Assembly: GCF_009711045.1 (NCBI RefSeq) | Contig: NZ_WMJX01000021.1 | Location: 1-50,228, forward strand | Origin: Myroides albus | GTDB taxonomy: Bacteria; Bacteroidota; Bacteroidia; Flavobacteriales; Flavobacteriaceae | Length of the DNA: 50,228 nt | Direction: 5' to 3' | Shown: positions 1 to 8,223 of the stretch, one piece after another | Numbering within the stretch: position 1 is the stretch's first letter | How the letters are laid out: each line of letters begins with the position of its first letter | Made by a program: the position numbers and the translations under genes | Notes under the pieces: generated by a model | Database searches by the model: none | The model's input: the letters and a program-made list of their open reading frames with translations, nothing else | What the model was told of the DNA's origin: nothing

Positions 1-34
1 AGTGCATAGTTTTAACTACAGTCTGCGACCAATA

Positions 35-69
35 AAAAAGAGCTGACCTTTAAAAGTCAGCTCTTTTTG
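35..69. terminator. Bidirectional intrinsic terminator
   Basis: A 13-bp stem (AAAAAGAGCTGAC / GTCAGCTCTTTTT) closes an 8-nt loop. It has a T-run on each strand, so it can serve the minus-strand di-haem gene ending at 81 and any gene entering from the left. Confidence 0.85.
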
Positions 70-80
70 CATATAAAAAC

Positions 81-1490
81 TTATAATGAGTTTAAGAAAT
101 CTAATAGATTCTCTCTTTCTTGTTTTGAGAGTGCCTTAAATCTATTTTTTGCATCTAACGCTTCCCCACCATGCCACAGTATTGCTTCTATTAGGTTTTT
201 AGCCCTTCCATCGTGCAAAAACTCTGTATGCCCGTTGACTAAATATTGATATCCGATCCCCCATAGTGGTCTTGTCTTCCATTCATTCCCATCAGCTAAG
301 AAATCTGGTCTATTATCTGCTAAATCATCTCCCATATCGTGTAATAACATATCTGTGTAAGGATAAATAGTTTGATAAGACAGGGCCTTGATTGGACTAT
401 AACCAGTCTTATGCTTGGCAATATGACATTTTGCACAACCTATTTGATCAAACGTCTTCGCTCCTTTTCTGACAGATTCCTTTGTGTGATTACGCGATGC
501 AGGTACAGCTAATGTTTGAGTATAAAAAGTAACTGCGTCTAAAACATCGTCTTTAATATCTCTTTGTACTCTCCAATTATAATCGCCAACATCGTGAGTG
601 TAGTCCCCGTTAGATTGTCCTAAACCAGGTTTATTTGGAAACAGGTAATTTGTTATTCCAATATCGTTGACAAATGCAGCAGCACATTGTTCTAATAAAC
701 TGGCAGTATTAGCTTTCCAACCAAATCTACCGAGTTTTGTCGATTGCGTTTTTGCATCAAAGACGTAGTTTGCTTTACCAGAAATACCATCCTTGTCTGC
801 ATCGTCAATATCTTGATTCGCCAAAATATCCTGTTCAGGAATTGCCTCTAACAATCCTAAGCCAAAAACAGGCATACCTATTCTCGGAGAAAGTAAAACA
901 CTGTTGGGAAGTTGCCTATAAGCATTAATCACTGAATAATGTGGTTTCTGCAAAACTACCTTCGTACCATCTGCAAATTCTTCTGTTATTGTACTATAAT
1001 TTACCTGGAACTCTACCTCTGGTTGCGTTCCAAAAACAGCTTGATTTTGTAGCTGTAAACCAAACCCTGGAATCGGCATTGGTCCACCATTCTTGGAGAC
1101 TCCTGGAACACTTCCTCTAAGGAAAAAACCACTGCGCATTGCCAAATCAACTGGAAACGCTGCTCTACCATCTTTTGGATGGCAAGAGATACAAGAAGAA
1201 TTATTAAAAATAGGTCCTAAACCCTGATTTACTTGATTGGGTGGAGTAACAAATACAAACTCAAAGATCAAATCGCCTGTTAGATGCAGTGACAAATCTT
1301 CTGCTGACAAATTACTCGCAGGCATTCCATAAGCATTACTTGAACTTATAAAAGTAGTTGTCTCTCCTCCTGCCATCATTCTCTCCTCCAAATCAGGTAA
1401 TTGTACATACTCTGCACTATCATTGTTAGAACAAGCACCTAAAAAAAATATTCCTATCGTTAAAAACAAGTATGTCGCATTACTTTTCAT
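81..1490 (-). CDS. Di-haem oxidoreductase lipoprotein, DUF1111 family
   Basis: This 469-residue protein starts with a lipoprotein signal ending in a lipobox (LGAC, Cys20), so it should be membrane-anchored on the periplasmic or outer-membrane side. It has two c-type haem sites, CISCH at residues 100-104 and CAKCH at 352-356, with a DUF1111 'thiol oxidoreductase / di-haem peroxidase-like' layout. The substrate is not known. In Gammaproteobacteria DUF1111 genes are commonly neighbours of imelysin genes linked to iron, and the gene directly upstream here is an imelysin, 48 bp away. It looks intact and ends just before a strong terminator, making it the last gene of the porin-imelysin-DUF1111 operon. 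The family call is firm; the physiological role is inference. Confidence 0.88.
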   Translation of the reverse strand: MKSNATYLFLTIGIFFLGACSNNDSAEYVQLPDLEERMMAGGETTTFISSSNAYGMPASNLSAEDLSLHLTGDLIFEFVFVTPPNQVNQGLGPIFNNSSCISCHPKDGRAAFPVDLAMRSGFFLRGSVPGVSKNGGPMPIPGFGLQLQNQAVFGTQPEVEFQVNYSTITEEFADGTKVVLQKPHYSVINAYRQLPNSVLLSPRIGMPVFGLGLLEAIPEQDILANQDIDDADKDGISGKANYVFDAKTQSTKLGRFGWKANTASLLEQCAAAFVNDIGITNYLFPNKPGLGQSNGDYTHDVGDYNWRVQRDIKDDVLDAVTFYTQTLAVPASRNHTKESVRKGAKTFDQIGCAKCHIAKHKTGYSPIKALSYQTIYPYTDMLLHDMGDDLADNRPDFLADGNEWKTRPLWGIGYQYLVNGHTEFLHDGRAKNLIEAILWHGGEALDAKNRFKALSKQERENLLDFLNSL

Positions 1491-1538
1491 TTTATAACAG
1501 ATAATAATTAAGCCTTGAATTGCTTCAAGATCATTTGA

Positions 1539-2612
1539 TTAAAGGCTATTTACAAAAGATCTTAGTTTAGTATCTAAAAGATTTGCCAAGTCATTTACTT
1601 TATTTTGAGCACCTTTCACCTCTTTTCTATTCTTGTAAATTGCCTGAGTAAAAGTATTAGGAATTGCATCAATGGCATTAATTGCATCAGTAATAGCTTG
1701 TTTGATTTCCTTATCTAAGGCAGCATTCTTCTCTTGTACAATTTTAGAAATTCCATTGACGTCTTGTTTGTAGTAACCGTTATAAACATTTTGAATACTA
1801 ATAATATTGTCGATGAAATCTTGCTTAGAGTTATTGCTAAATCTTGACTCTTCTTTTTCGGGCATTGGTGTACTGCCTTCAGGATTCAGTGGTTCTTCTA
1901 TCTTACCTGTACCGACTTCATCAGCTATGGTAAACAATCCATCTACCAACTCTTCTAAAGCTGCTTGATACGAAGGATACTTATTGTTGCTTGGTCCTGC
2001 AGAGATAAATATCTTGCCATAATTTCCTTTGTCAGCTCTCCAAGCATCATATAGGTATTTTGTATTTAACTGTAAATCCTCTGTTGCAGCCACTAAATAT
2101 TCAATTTGTCTGTCACTTAATTGATCTGCTTTCTTTAGGCCATCTTCGCCCCACACAAGAAACTCAATTAAGTGAAATCCCCTTGCTTCGTGATTGGCAC
2201 TTATTAGTTTTGCAGTAATGGGCTGATTGCTTTTAAGAATATTATTCATCGCCTCTACATCTACTGGCCAAGTGTCCATTGCAGGATCCAACCCTTGCGT
2301 TTCAACTGGCCCATAAAGAAATCCCTCTGACTGTTCCCATGGTTTTCACGTATCTACCCATGCCTTTTTTACTTTCTCTAAGTTTTCATCTGTAGAAGAT
2401 TTTGCAAATACATTCACTGCATCCTGCAATTCAGTAGCTTTGATATTCAAGTCCTTATAAGTCTCCGTAATCACTTTTTGCGTAAGATCTGTCAGAACAT
2501 TTTTGTATAAATCATCTACTTTTGGCGTTTCTGTTTCATCACTATTACTACTGCAGCTAAATGCTATTGACGATAATATAATAAAACCTACTGCTAATAA
2601 TCTTGTTTTCAT
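1539..2612 (-). pseudogene. Imelysin-family lipoprotein interrupted by an in-frame TGA
   Basis: A single reading frame of 357 codons plus stop is interrupted at codon 89 by TGA (2346-2348 on the plus strand). The N-terminal part has a lipobox (FSC) and ends AWVDT. The frame then continues without a shift as KPWEQSEGFLYGPV, a well-conserved imelysin segment. In relatives the residue before KPWEQSE is normally Arg, so one C-to-T change (CGA to TGA) would explain the stop. The GxHxxE motif typical of imelysin / peptidase M75 is at residues 145-150 (GFHLIE). The total length fits the family. Imelysins are iron-regulated surface or periplasmic proteins; the exact role is unsettled. The downstream half has an internal ATG (2291) but would lack a signal peptide. 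A sequencing error is the main alternative. Confidence 0.85.
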
Positions 2613-2637
2613 AACTTTAATGTATTTATATTAAAAA

Positions 2638-3963
2638 CTAAACCCTATTCCCAAAGAGAATGTGTTTTCTTTTTGCTTTTTTGTCGGTATTGATAGAGGT
2701 TACTGGATCGAAGTGATATGACCCTAAAATACGCGTAGAATAATGTGCTTTGAATACTACTTCTGGAAGTATAAACCAGTTGATTCCCCCAGTATAAACA
2801 CTTCTTTGCCAGCGTGGTTTTCTGACAACACTTCCTTCTGTTTTATACATAGAATCATAAAAGTCGTATCGGATAAAAGGATATAACTGTTGTTTGAAAT
2901 TAAAAAAGTGAAGAATTTCATAGCCTAATTCCGCTGATACACCTAAAGCATTTTTTCCAATCGGAGTGCGCTTTACACCAAGATTTTTAGAAAGGCTTGC
3001 ATTTTTTCGACTAACAATATCAGAGTTCTCTATATTTCCATATACAAAGACACTGTTAAATCGCAAGAAGCTTTCATTATAACTGATATGTGATTCAAAA
3101 AGAGTAACATAAGACGATACATCCATATCTTTCTTAGGCCTGTTGGCTGCAGCATCATTGATATAGGCTGCAAAACCAAAGTAAGTATCCTTATGCGTTC
3201 CAAACTTGTAGTCAAGTCGAGCTGAAAAAGCGAAACTATTAGCTACACTCATTTCAAATCGCTGTTGATGTCCTCTTTTAATCCAATTTCTCGAACTAAA
3301 CCCCGTCGCGTCCAAACCACTCGTAATAGATAATTCATATCGCAACTTTTGATTGAGGAACTGACCATAAAACTGTATCCCATTCTCATACCAACCCAAC
3401 GGAAGTAATTCATTTTCCATTTCTTGCCTATGTGTTGTGAAATACTGTGTAGGTCTGTCCAAACTCTGAGCCAAATTGGTATGAAGTTTCATACGACCAG
3501 CCTTAATATTAAAGTATGGTTTAATCTGAAAATCTACGTACAATTGCTCTAACTTAACTTCCCCTCCTGCTTCAATTTCACTCTCGTATTCGCCGAACTC
3601 CTCTTGTGTATCTAATTCTATGGTAGAACCTGTTCCCCCATGTTCAAATTCTATCTCAGCCTTCAACTTAATTCGATCAGTAAACTGATATCCTAAGTAT
3701 AAGTTTAATCTCTCAATATCAAATTTGTCTTTAATATTCAAATCTGTATCGTAGCGACCATAATTGTAGTAATTAATCGCTCCATACCCATTTAAACTAA
3801 ACCGCTTAAGATCAAAAGGCTTTATCTGCTCCTTTTTTTCTATCTCTTTTAACACCTCTTGTTTTACTTGTTCTACTAAGAGTCTATTAGCTAAAGAATC
3901 AGCTTGTTGTGCTAATGTTAAAGTAGAATACAGAAACACGACAATTAATAATCTTATACTCAT
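2638..3963 (-). CDS. Outer-membrane porin (OprO/P-like), C-terminus frameshifted
   Basis: This 441-residue predicted beta-barrel has a Sec signal peptide (about 1-18), a short coiled-coil-like stretch (about 20-45) and many alternating amphipathic strands, as in the phosphate-selective porin O/P family. As read, it ends HILFGNRV, which lacks the C-terminal aromatic barrel signal. Removing one base from the A6 tract (minus strand, 2677-2682) gives the ending KENTFSLGIGFSF with a stop at 2631-2633, a textbook C-terminal barrel strand ending in Phe. I therefore think the true gene is 2631-3963 and carries a +1 homopolymer insertion, or that the sequence has an error there. It is the first gene of the operon with imelysin (25 bp downstream) and DUF1111. 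The substrate cannot be told from sequence. Confidence 0.82.
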   Translation of the reverse strand: MSIRLLIVVFLYSTLTLAQQADSLANRLLVEQVKQEVLKEIEKKEQIKPFDLKRFSLNGYGAINYYNYGRYDTDLNIKDKFDIERLNLYLGYQFTDRIKLKAEIEFEHGGTGSTIELDTQEEFGEYESEIEAGGEVKLEQLYVDFQIKPYFNIKAGRMKLHTNLAQSLDRPTQYFTTHRQEMENELLPLGWYENGIQFYGQFLNQKLRYELSITSGLDATGFSSRNWIKRGHQQRFEMSVANSFAFSARLDYKFGTHKDTYFGFAAYINDAAANRPKKDMDVSSYVTLFESHISYNESFLRFNSVFVYGNIENSDIVSRKNASLSKNLGVKRTPIGKNALGVSAELGYEILHFFNFKQQLYPFIRYDFYDSMYKTEGSVVRKPRWQRSVYTGGINWFILPEVVFKAHYSTRILGSYHFDPVTSINTDKKAKRKHILFGNRV

Positions 3964-4368
3964 AACAGCTGTTGTAAATGTTAATATTTCATAACAAAAT
4001 TAACTTATTAAGACTTATTAAAAATAAAAAGAACACATATAAAGCCCCCATTTCATACAATTATGAAACAATACAGAGTTAACGATGATACAATTAGCGC
4101 AGAATAAATAAAGATTCAATAATTGAGTTGTTTAGGTTCAACTCATATAGCATTGGCTAATAAAGAATAACAGGGAGAATGAAGTAATCTTAGTAGGGAA
4201 AAAAAGATCCGTAGTGGGATAATGCAAAGCTTCTCTTTATTGAATTATAGCAAGTAAAAGACAATAATCAATTCTAAGATAACTCTGCTAATTAATCGCT
4301 AATCAGCATAGTCCTATGGCAGAATAACTTATAATACTATGCCGGATAAGGACAATACAAAGTTTTGT
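3964..4368. other. 405-bp intergenic region between porin and Crp/Fnr regulator
   Basis: No credible gene is present. It holds a candidate minus-strand -7 box for the porin operon (TAATTTTG, 3995-4002), a 7-bp perfect inverted repeat (TTTCATA-caat-TATGAAA, 4051-4068), and an imperfect stem between about 4308 and 4352 that could end crp transcription but has no T-run. Confidence 0.5.
3995..4002 (-). promoter_or_regulatory. Candidate -7 box of the porin operon
   Basis: The minus strand reads TAATTTTG, matching the Bacteroidota -7 consensus TAnnTTTG, 32 bp before the porin start codon. I see no clear -33 TTTG, so this is only a candidate. Confidence 0.35.
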
Positions 4369-4965
4369 TTAGATGAATATTTTAGAACTATTAATCTTAA
4401 TAAAACCTTCAGTATCTAAGTGTTTTAAGGTCCTAATCACAGTTTCTACTCGTAGCCCAGTTAGATCGGCTATTTGTTGCCTGGTTAGATTAATAAGATA
4501 GCCAAACTTCTTACTTTGTGGAGCATGTTGCTTTTTATAAAAATCCAAAAAGACAAGAATACGCCCTTGAGCATCTTGACATGATATTTCAGGTGCCATG
4601 AGCGATTTATAATAAAGTTCATTCGCCATATCCTTGAGTATACCTGGTACACACTTTGGTACAGCCCATAGTAGCTTGTAGAATTTATCTTTTGACAATT
4701 CTAATATAACAGCGTCTTTCATTGCCACAGCATTATAAGGATAGGTGGTATCATTGAACAACATCGCTTCTCCAAAACTTTCATTTTTCGAAAAGATTTG
4801 TTGTATAAATTCCTTACCACTACTCAAATAATTAATAAGCATTACTTGACCAGATAGGACTTGGTAATAATTGCAAGCATGATCGTTTAAAGTGAAGATT
4901 CTATCCCCCTTTCGATACACTTTTTCAATTGCACCAAACTCAAATAAAGTTTCTTTATCTATCAT
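4369..4965 (-). CDS. Crp/Fnr-family transcriptional regulator
   Basis: This 198-residue protein has an N-terminal cyclic-nucleotide-binding-type beta-roll (about 10-115), a long dimer helix and a C-terminal winged helix-turn-helix (about 145-190) with the recognition segment LTRQQIADLTGLRVETVIR. There is no N-terminal cysteine cluster like that of enteric Fnr, so an Fe-S oxygen sensor is not supported; haem or another ligand is possible. It follows nosY by 67 bp on the same strand, so it may be co-transcribed with the nos genes, but a Crp/Fnr-type palindrome sits 22 bp before its start and suggests autoregulation. A role in controlling N2O respiration is inferred from position only. Confidence 0.85.
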   Translation of the reverse strand: MIDKETLFEFGAIEKVYRKGDRIFTLNDHACNYYQVLSGQVMLINYLSSGKEFIQQIFSKNESFGEAMLFNDTTYPYNAVAMKDAVILELSKDKFYKLLWAVPKCVPGILKDMANELYYKSLMAPEISCQDAQGRILVFLDFYKKQHAPQSKKFGYLINLTRQQIADLTGLRVETVIRTLKHLDTEGFIKINSSKIFI

Positions 4966-4986
4966 GACTTAACAATTAAAAATCCC

Positions 4987-5000
4987 TTGATTAAAATCAT
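4987..5000. promoter_or_regulatory. Crp/Fnr-type palindrome upstream of the regulator gene
   Basis: TTGAT-TAAA-ATCAT matches the Fnr consensus TTGATnnnnATCAA at 9 of 10 fixed positions. It lies in the nosY-crp gap, 22 bp before the crp start codon, where it could mediate autoregulation. Confidence 0.5.
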
Positions 5001-5032
5001 ACGAAAACTATATATTTAAACCTGATTTACTA

Positions 5033-5815
5033 CTAAAAGTCTTTTCTTTTAGCGAATTTACGCAATAAAAATAACGGAAAAACAACCCAAAGTAGCAAAA
5101 TGAAAAAAGATATAATACTTCCTACACCATTGCCAAAAAAGCTTTTAAAAACTGCTCCTGTATATCCTAATAAAGCAGATATATCAAGTCGTAATAAAAT
5201 CAGAATCCTCGACAAATCAATAGGGTTCAAAATGGTTCCGATTAAAGTGATATTCTCAAGTGGATACTCCCCAAAAACGATAAGGACAGTAAGCAAAACA
5301 CCGTCGTAAATAATCGCTAAGAAAAGCCATAGTAAAATAGAATAACCAAATCCTTTAATCTTATTCTCATTCTTTAGTCCTATACAATAAGAAAAAGCAC
5401 TAAAAATAAAAGTTAAGAACACCCCTGTTACGATTAATAATAAGAAGTTTATAATTACTCCAGATGCTAATAAGCCATAGAATAAAAATGGAATACCCAA
5501 CCCGATAATTAGACTCATAGATAATGAAAGAGCAACTCCTAAATATTGACCGAAGAATATAGTAGATCGTTTTAATGGCAAAGCTAATAGCAACTCCGTA
5601 AACTCACGTGAATCATAGTAATACATTACTCCGAAAATAGTACTTATCAGAGGAACTAAGACTATGATAACATTCATTAAAGTAATAATCGCTTTACCAA
5701 TATCGCTGTTTAAGAACAACAATACAATCCCCAATAGGAGATAAAACAACAAGTATATATAACTCCATCGACTTCTAATCAAATCGTAAAAACTGTATTT
5801 TAAAATCTTAAGCAT
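5033..5815 (-). CDS. nosY: NosY, ABC transporter permease for NosZ copper-site maturation
   Basis: This 260-residue integral membrane protein has six evident hydrophobic segments (about 17-37, 42-60, 95-115, 120-145, 155-178 and 230-250) and the ABC-2 permease motif YYYDSREFTELLLALP (about 66-81), as in NosY. With the ATPase NosF and the periplasmic NosD it forms the complex needed to build the CuZ site of NosZ. Its start overlaps the nosF stop by 8 bp, indicating translational coupling. The length is normal and no defect is seen. Confidence 0.9.
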   Translation of the reverse strand: MLKILKYSFYDLIRSRWSYIYLLFYLLLGIVLLFLNSDIGKAIITLMNVIIVLVPLISTIFGVMYYYDSREFTELLLALPLKRSTIFFGQYLGVALSLSMSLIIGLGIPFLFYGLLASGVIINFLLLIVTGVFLTFIFSAFSYCIGLKNENKIKGFGYSILLWLFLAIIYDGVLLTVLIVFGEYPLENITLIGTILNPIDLSRILILLRLDISALLGYTGAVFKSFFGNGVGSIISFFILLLWVVFPLFLLRKFAKRKDF

Positions 5816-6515
5816 AATTTTGTTTTAATATGTTAGCAATAGCTTTTTCAAAACTCTCTTGATTTGTTTTTTCTTTCAACAATTCGATACTTCCCTTAAA
5901 GTATATCTTGCCTTCTAAGATAAAAACGATTTCATCAGAGATTCCCTCAACAAAATCCATGATATGTGAAGTTACTAAGATTATCTTGCCTTTATTTTTC
6001 TCTCTAATTATCAAGTCTTTTAATGTTAGCAAGGCTACAGGGTCTAACCCAGTAGTTGGTTCATCGAGAATCATGATAGGATTGTCAAACATAAAAGTTA
6101 AAAGAATATTTACCTTTTGCTTTGTTCCACCAGAAAGTGCACTTAATTTTTTATTCAAAAATTTTGACAAGTGAAACAGCTCAATGTATTCTTTTTCATC
6201 TTGCGTTTTATTGCCTCTCAAATCCTTAATCATATTTAGAAGCTCTTGAACAGTGATATTACTTGGAAAATTGGCGATTTGAGGCAAGTAATCTATCTTC
6301 TGTCTATAGTCCCATTTATTCAATACACTTTGATTATCAATGGAAATATTACCACTATCGGGAAACACCATACCGAGAATACACTTATTCAATGTTGTTT
6401 TACCCGAACCATTAGGTCCCAATATTGCGATAACCCCTTGTTCTATTTCTAAATCCACTCCCTTTAAGACGTGATTTTCTCCATATTTCTTATATAAACT
6501 ATCTATCTTTATCAT
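5808..6515 (-). CDS. nosF: NosF, ABC transporter ATP-binding protein
   Basis: This 235-residue cytoplasmic ATPase has Walker A GPNGSGKTT (33-41), the signature LSGGTKQ (127-133) and Walker B IMILDEP (147-153), followed by a switch His in the TSHIMD segment. NosF energises NosY/NosD in CuZ-centre assembly. Its start lies inside nosD (17-bp overlap) and its end overlaps nosY, so nosD, nosF and nosY are one translational unit. The family assignment rests on both the motifs and the cluster. Confidence 0.92.
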   Translation of the reverse strand: MIKIDSLYKKYGENHVLKGVDLEIEQGVIAILGPNGSGKTTLNKCILGMVFPDSGNISIDNQSVLNKWDYRQKIDYLPQIANFPSNITVQELLNMIKDLRGNKTQDEKEYIELFHLSKFLNKKLSALSGGTKQKVNILLTFMFDNPIMILDEPTTGLDPVALLTLKDLIIREKNKGKIILVTSHIMDFVEGISDEIVFILEGKIYFKGSIELLKEKTNQESFEKAIANILKQNYA

Positions 6516-7758
6516 GTTTTATATATTTGGTTATAGGTGTATTATCAACTAAATTATCTGGTGTAAAAATCGGTGATACTTTTTCAGAGAAATCAATGAT
6601 ATCAATAAATAAACTTCTCAATAAAATGATTGATTCAGGTGTTTTATTGACGATATAAGAGAATAATTTGATTGGTCTATAAGGTACATCCCCTATTCCA
6701 TCTTTATTCAGATCATAGCCTGTATAGCCACTCCAATAGTTTGAATCAAAATTATTATGGTTGAGTGGCCCCCTATACACAAGGTCAAATGAATTATTAG
6801 AGAAGTTATTATAGTTTACTATATTGTGATAATTAGCTCCGTTAGAGTTAATTGCCCATCCATTTCCAATAAAATCATTGTGAAGATAAGTCACTCTATT
6901 AGATCCTTCTATATTGATAGCAGTTGTATTGCCTTTAAAAGTATTATAGTTAATCTCTGTATCGTTTACTTCTTTTAACAATACTCCGTAGGCTGCAGAT
7001 CCCCAGTTATCTTCAAATAGATTATCTGTCATAGTCATATATTTAGAGAACATAATCGCTACTCCTGCTCCATTGTGAATGTATTTACAATTTTTGACCA
7101 CATCGTGATTCGAAAACATAAAGTGTAATCCATATCTAACGTTATACTGACTCACATTATCTTCAATTTGACAATAGTTAGAAAATTCTAAATAAATGCC
7201 ATCTCTTACTTTCTCAACATAATTAGATTTAATAATCACATTATTGCTATACCAAAGTTGGATACCATTACCCGAGTTAAACTCATTTTTTGCTTTGCCG
7301 TAAATTTTATTATTCTCAACAATTCCATCTTTAGATTTTTCAAGGTAAATCCCAAAGAAAAGATTGCGAATTATATTGTTTCGAACAGCAAAGTTTTTGC
7401 TTTCTCTAATTCTAATAGCAGCGAAGTCTTTTATGTAGCTTGTTCCTACATTGACAATTGTAAAACCATCTATGGTTACATCATCAGCCTTAACTATAAA
7501 TATCTCACCTTTGTCTTGTCCATCAACGCTTGCGTCTTCACTGAGTAAGGTAAGTGATTTATCAATTAAAATCTCATTTTCGTAATAAGTACCTTGTTTA
7601 ACAACTATGGTATCACCCTCTTCTGCTTGTTGGATTGCTTGTTTTATACTAATGATACTACAGTCATGACATACTTGTATTTTTTTAGCAAAACCAGAAA
7701 CAGAGCAACTTAAAGTGACCAATAAGAACAAGAAATACCTTACATAAAGACTTCTCAT
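6499..7758 (-). CDS. nosD: NosD, periplasmic right-handed beta-helix copper-processing protein
   Basis: This 419-residue protein has a Sec signal peptide (about 1-24, ending SGFAKK) and a run of parallel beta-helix (PbH1/CASH) repeats at about 60-330, with many N-N and G-I-x-L steps such as NNKIYGKA and NYWSGYTGYD. NosD works in the periplasm with NosF/NosY in maturation of the NosZ CuZ site. It is 21 bp downstream of nosL and overlaps nosF. The YWSGYTGYDLNKDGIGD region is characteristic of NosD proteins. Confidence 0.92.
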   Translation of the reverse strand: MRSLYVRYFLFLLVTLSCSVSGFAKKIQVCHDCSIISIKQAIQQAEEGDTIVVKQGTYYENEILIDKSLTLLSEDASVDGQDKGEIFIVKADDVTIDGFTIVNVGTSYIKDFAAIRIRESKNFAVRNNIIRNLFFGIYLEKSKDGIVENNKIYGKAKNEFNSGNGIQLWYSNNVIIKSNYVEKVRDGIYLEFSNYCQIEDNVSQYNVRYGLHFMFSNHDVVKNCKYIHNGAGVAIMFSKYMTMTDNLFEDNWGSAAYGVLLKEVNDTEINYNTFKGNTTAINIEGSNRVTYLHNDFIGNGWAINSNGANYHNIVNYNNFSNNSFDLVYRGPLNHNNFDSNYWSGYTGYDLNKDGIGDVPYRPIKLFSYIVNKTPESIILLRSLFIDIIDFSEKVSPIFTPDNLVDNTPITKYIKHDKDR

Positions 7759-7779
7759 ACTGCTATATTTTAGAATTTA

Positions 7780-8220
7780 TTAATGCTTTTTAATTTTACC
7801 TTGAACATTATCCCATTGATACAACATGGCTTCTTTGCTTTCTTTTAGAATAACACTTGCTTGTTCCTTATTTTGAACAGCCGAAAGAAAAGCTCCCATA
7901 GGACTTGGTATATCTTTGCTAATGATAAAAGTAGCTTCTTGAGCTGAAATCATTTTACCAGGTTCACTTAAATTAGACACTAAAATAAATGCATACTGAG
8001 ATTGATCGGCTTTGCTCTCGCTTAGGAAGTTAATCATACATTCTATGGCATCAAACTTAAAGTTTTTCCCTTTCGTTGTCACCAGTTGCGAAGCATGTGC
8101 TTTGTCTACAATTCCCATTTTACAGAAATGACATAAATCCTCTCCGTAATTTATTTCTTGTACCTTAACAGAACAAGAACTAACCAACAGGACCAATATT
8201 AAAAAGTAAAGTTTTTTCAT
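7780..8220 (-). CDS. nosL: NosL, copper-binding lipoprotein
   Basis: This 146-residue protein has a lipoprotein signal (lipobox SSC, Cys16) and the NosL metal motif CHFCKM (30-35), plus ECM later. NosL is a Cu(I) chaperone that supplies copper to NosZ. It lies 3 bp after the membrane protein gene and 21 bp before nosD in the same operon. Its length is typical for NosL of this group. Confidence 0.93.
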   Translation of the reverse strand: MKKLYFLILVLLVSSCSVKVQEINYGEDLCHFCKMGIVDKAHASQLVTTKGKNFKFDAIECMINFLSESKADQSQYAFILVSNLSEPGKMISAQEATFIISKDIPSPMGAFLSAVQNKEQASVILKESKEAMLYQWDNVQGKIKKH

Positions 8221-8223
8221 CTT

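Noticed and set aside
1539..2291. The downstream imelysin fragment as a separate gene starting at an internal ATG
   Set aside because: It lacks a signal peptide and the conserved KPWEQSE start region belongs to the same frame upstream; a broken single gene explains it better.
2346..2348. TGA read as selenocysteine
   Set aside because: No selenocysteine position is known here, no SECIS-like stem is evident downstream, and Arg is the expected residue.
4308..4352. Imperfect GTCCTAT.../...ATAAGGAC stem as crp terminator
   Set aside because: The pairing is interrupted and there is no T-run on the minus strand; it was not listed as a terminator.
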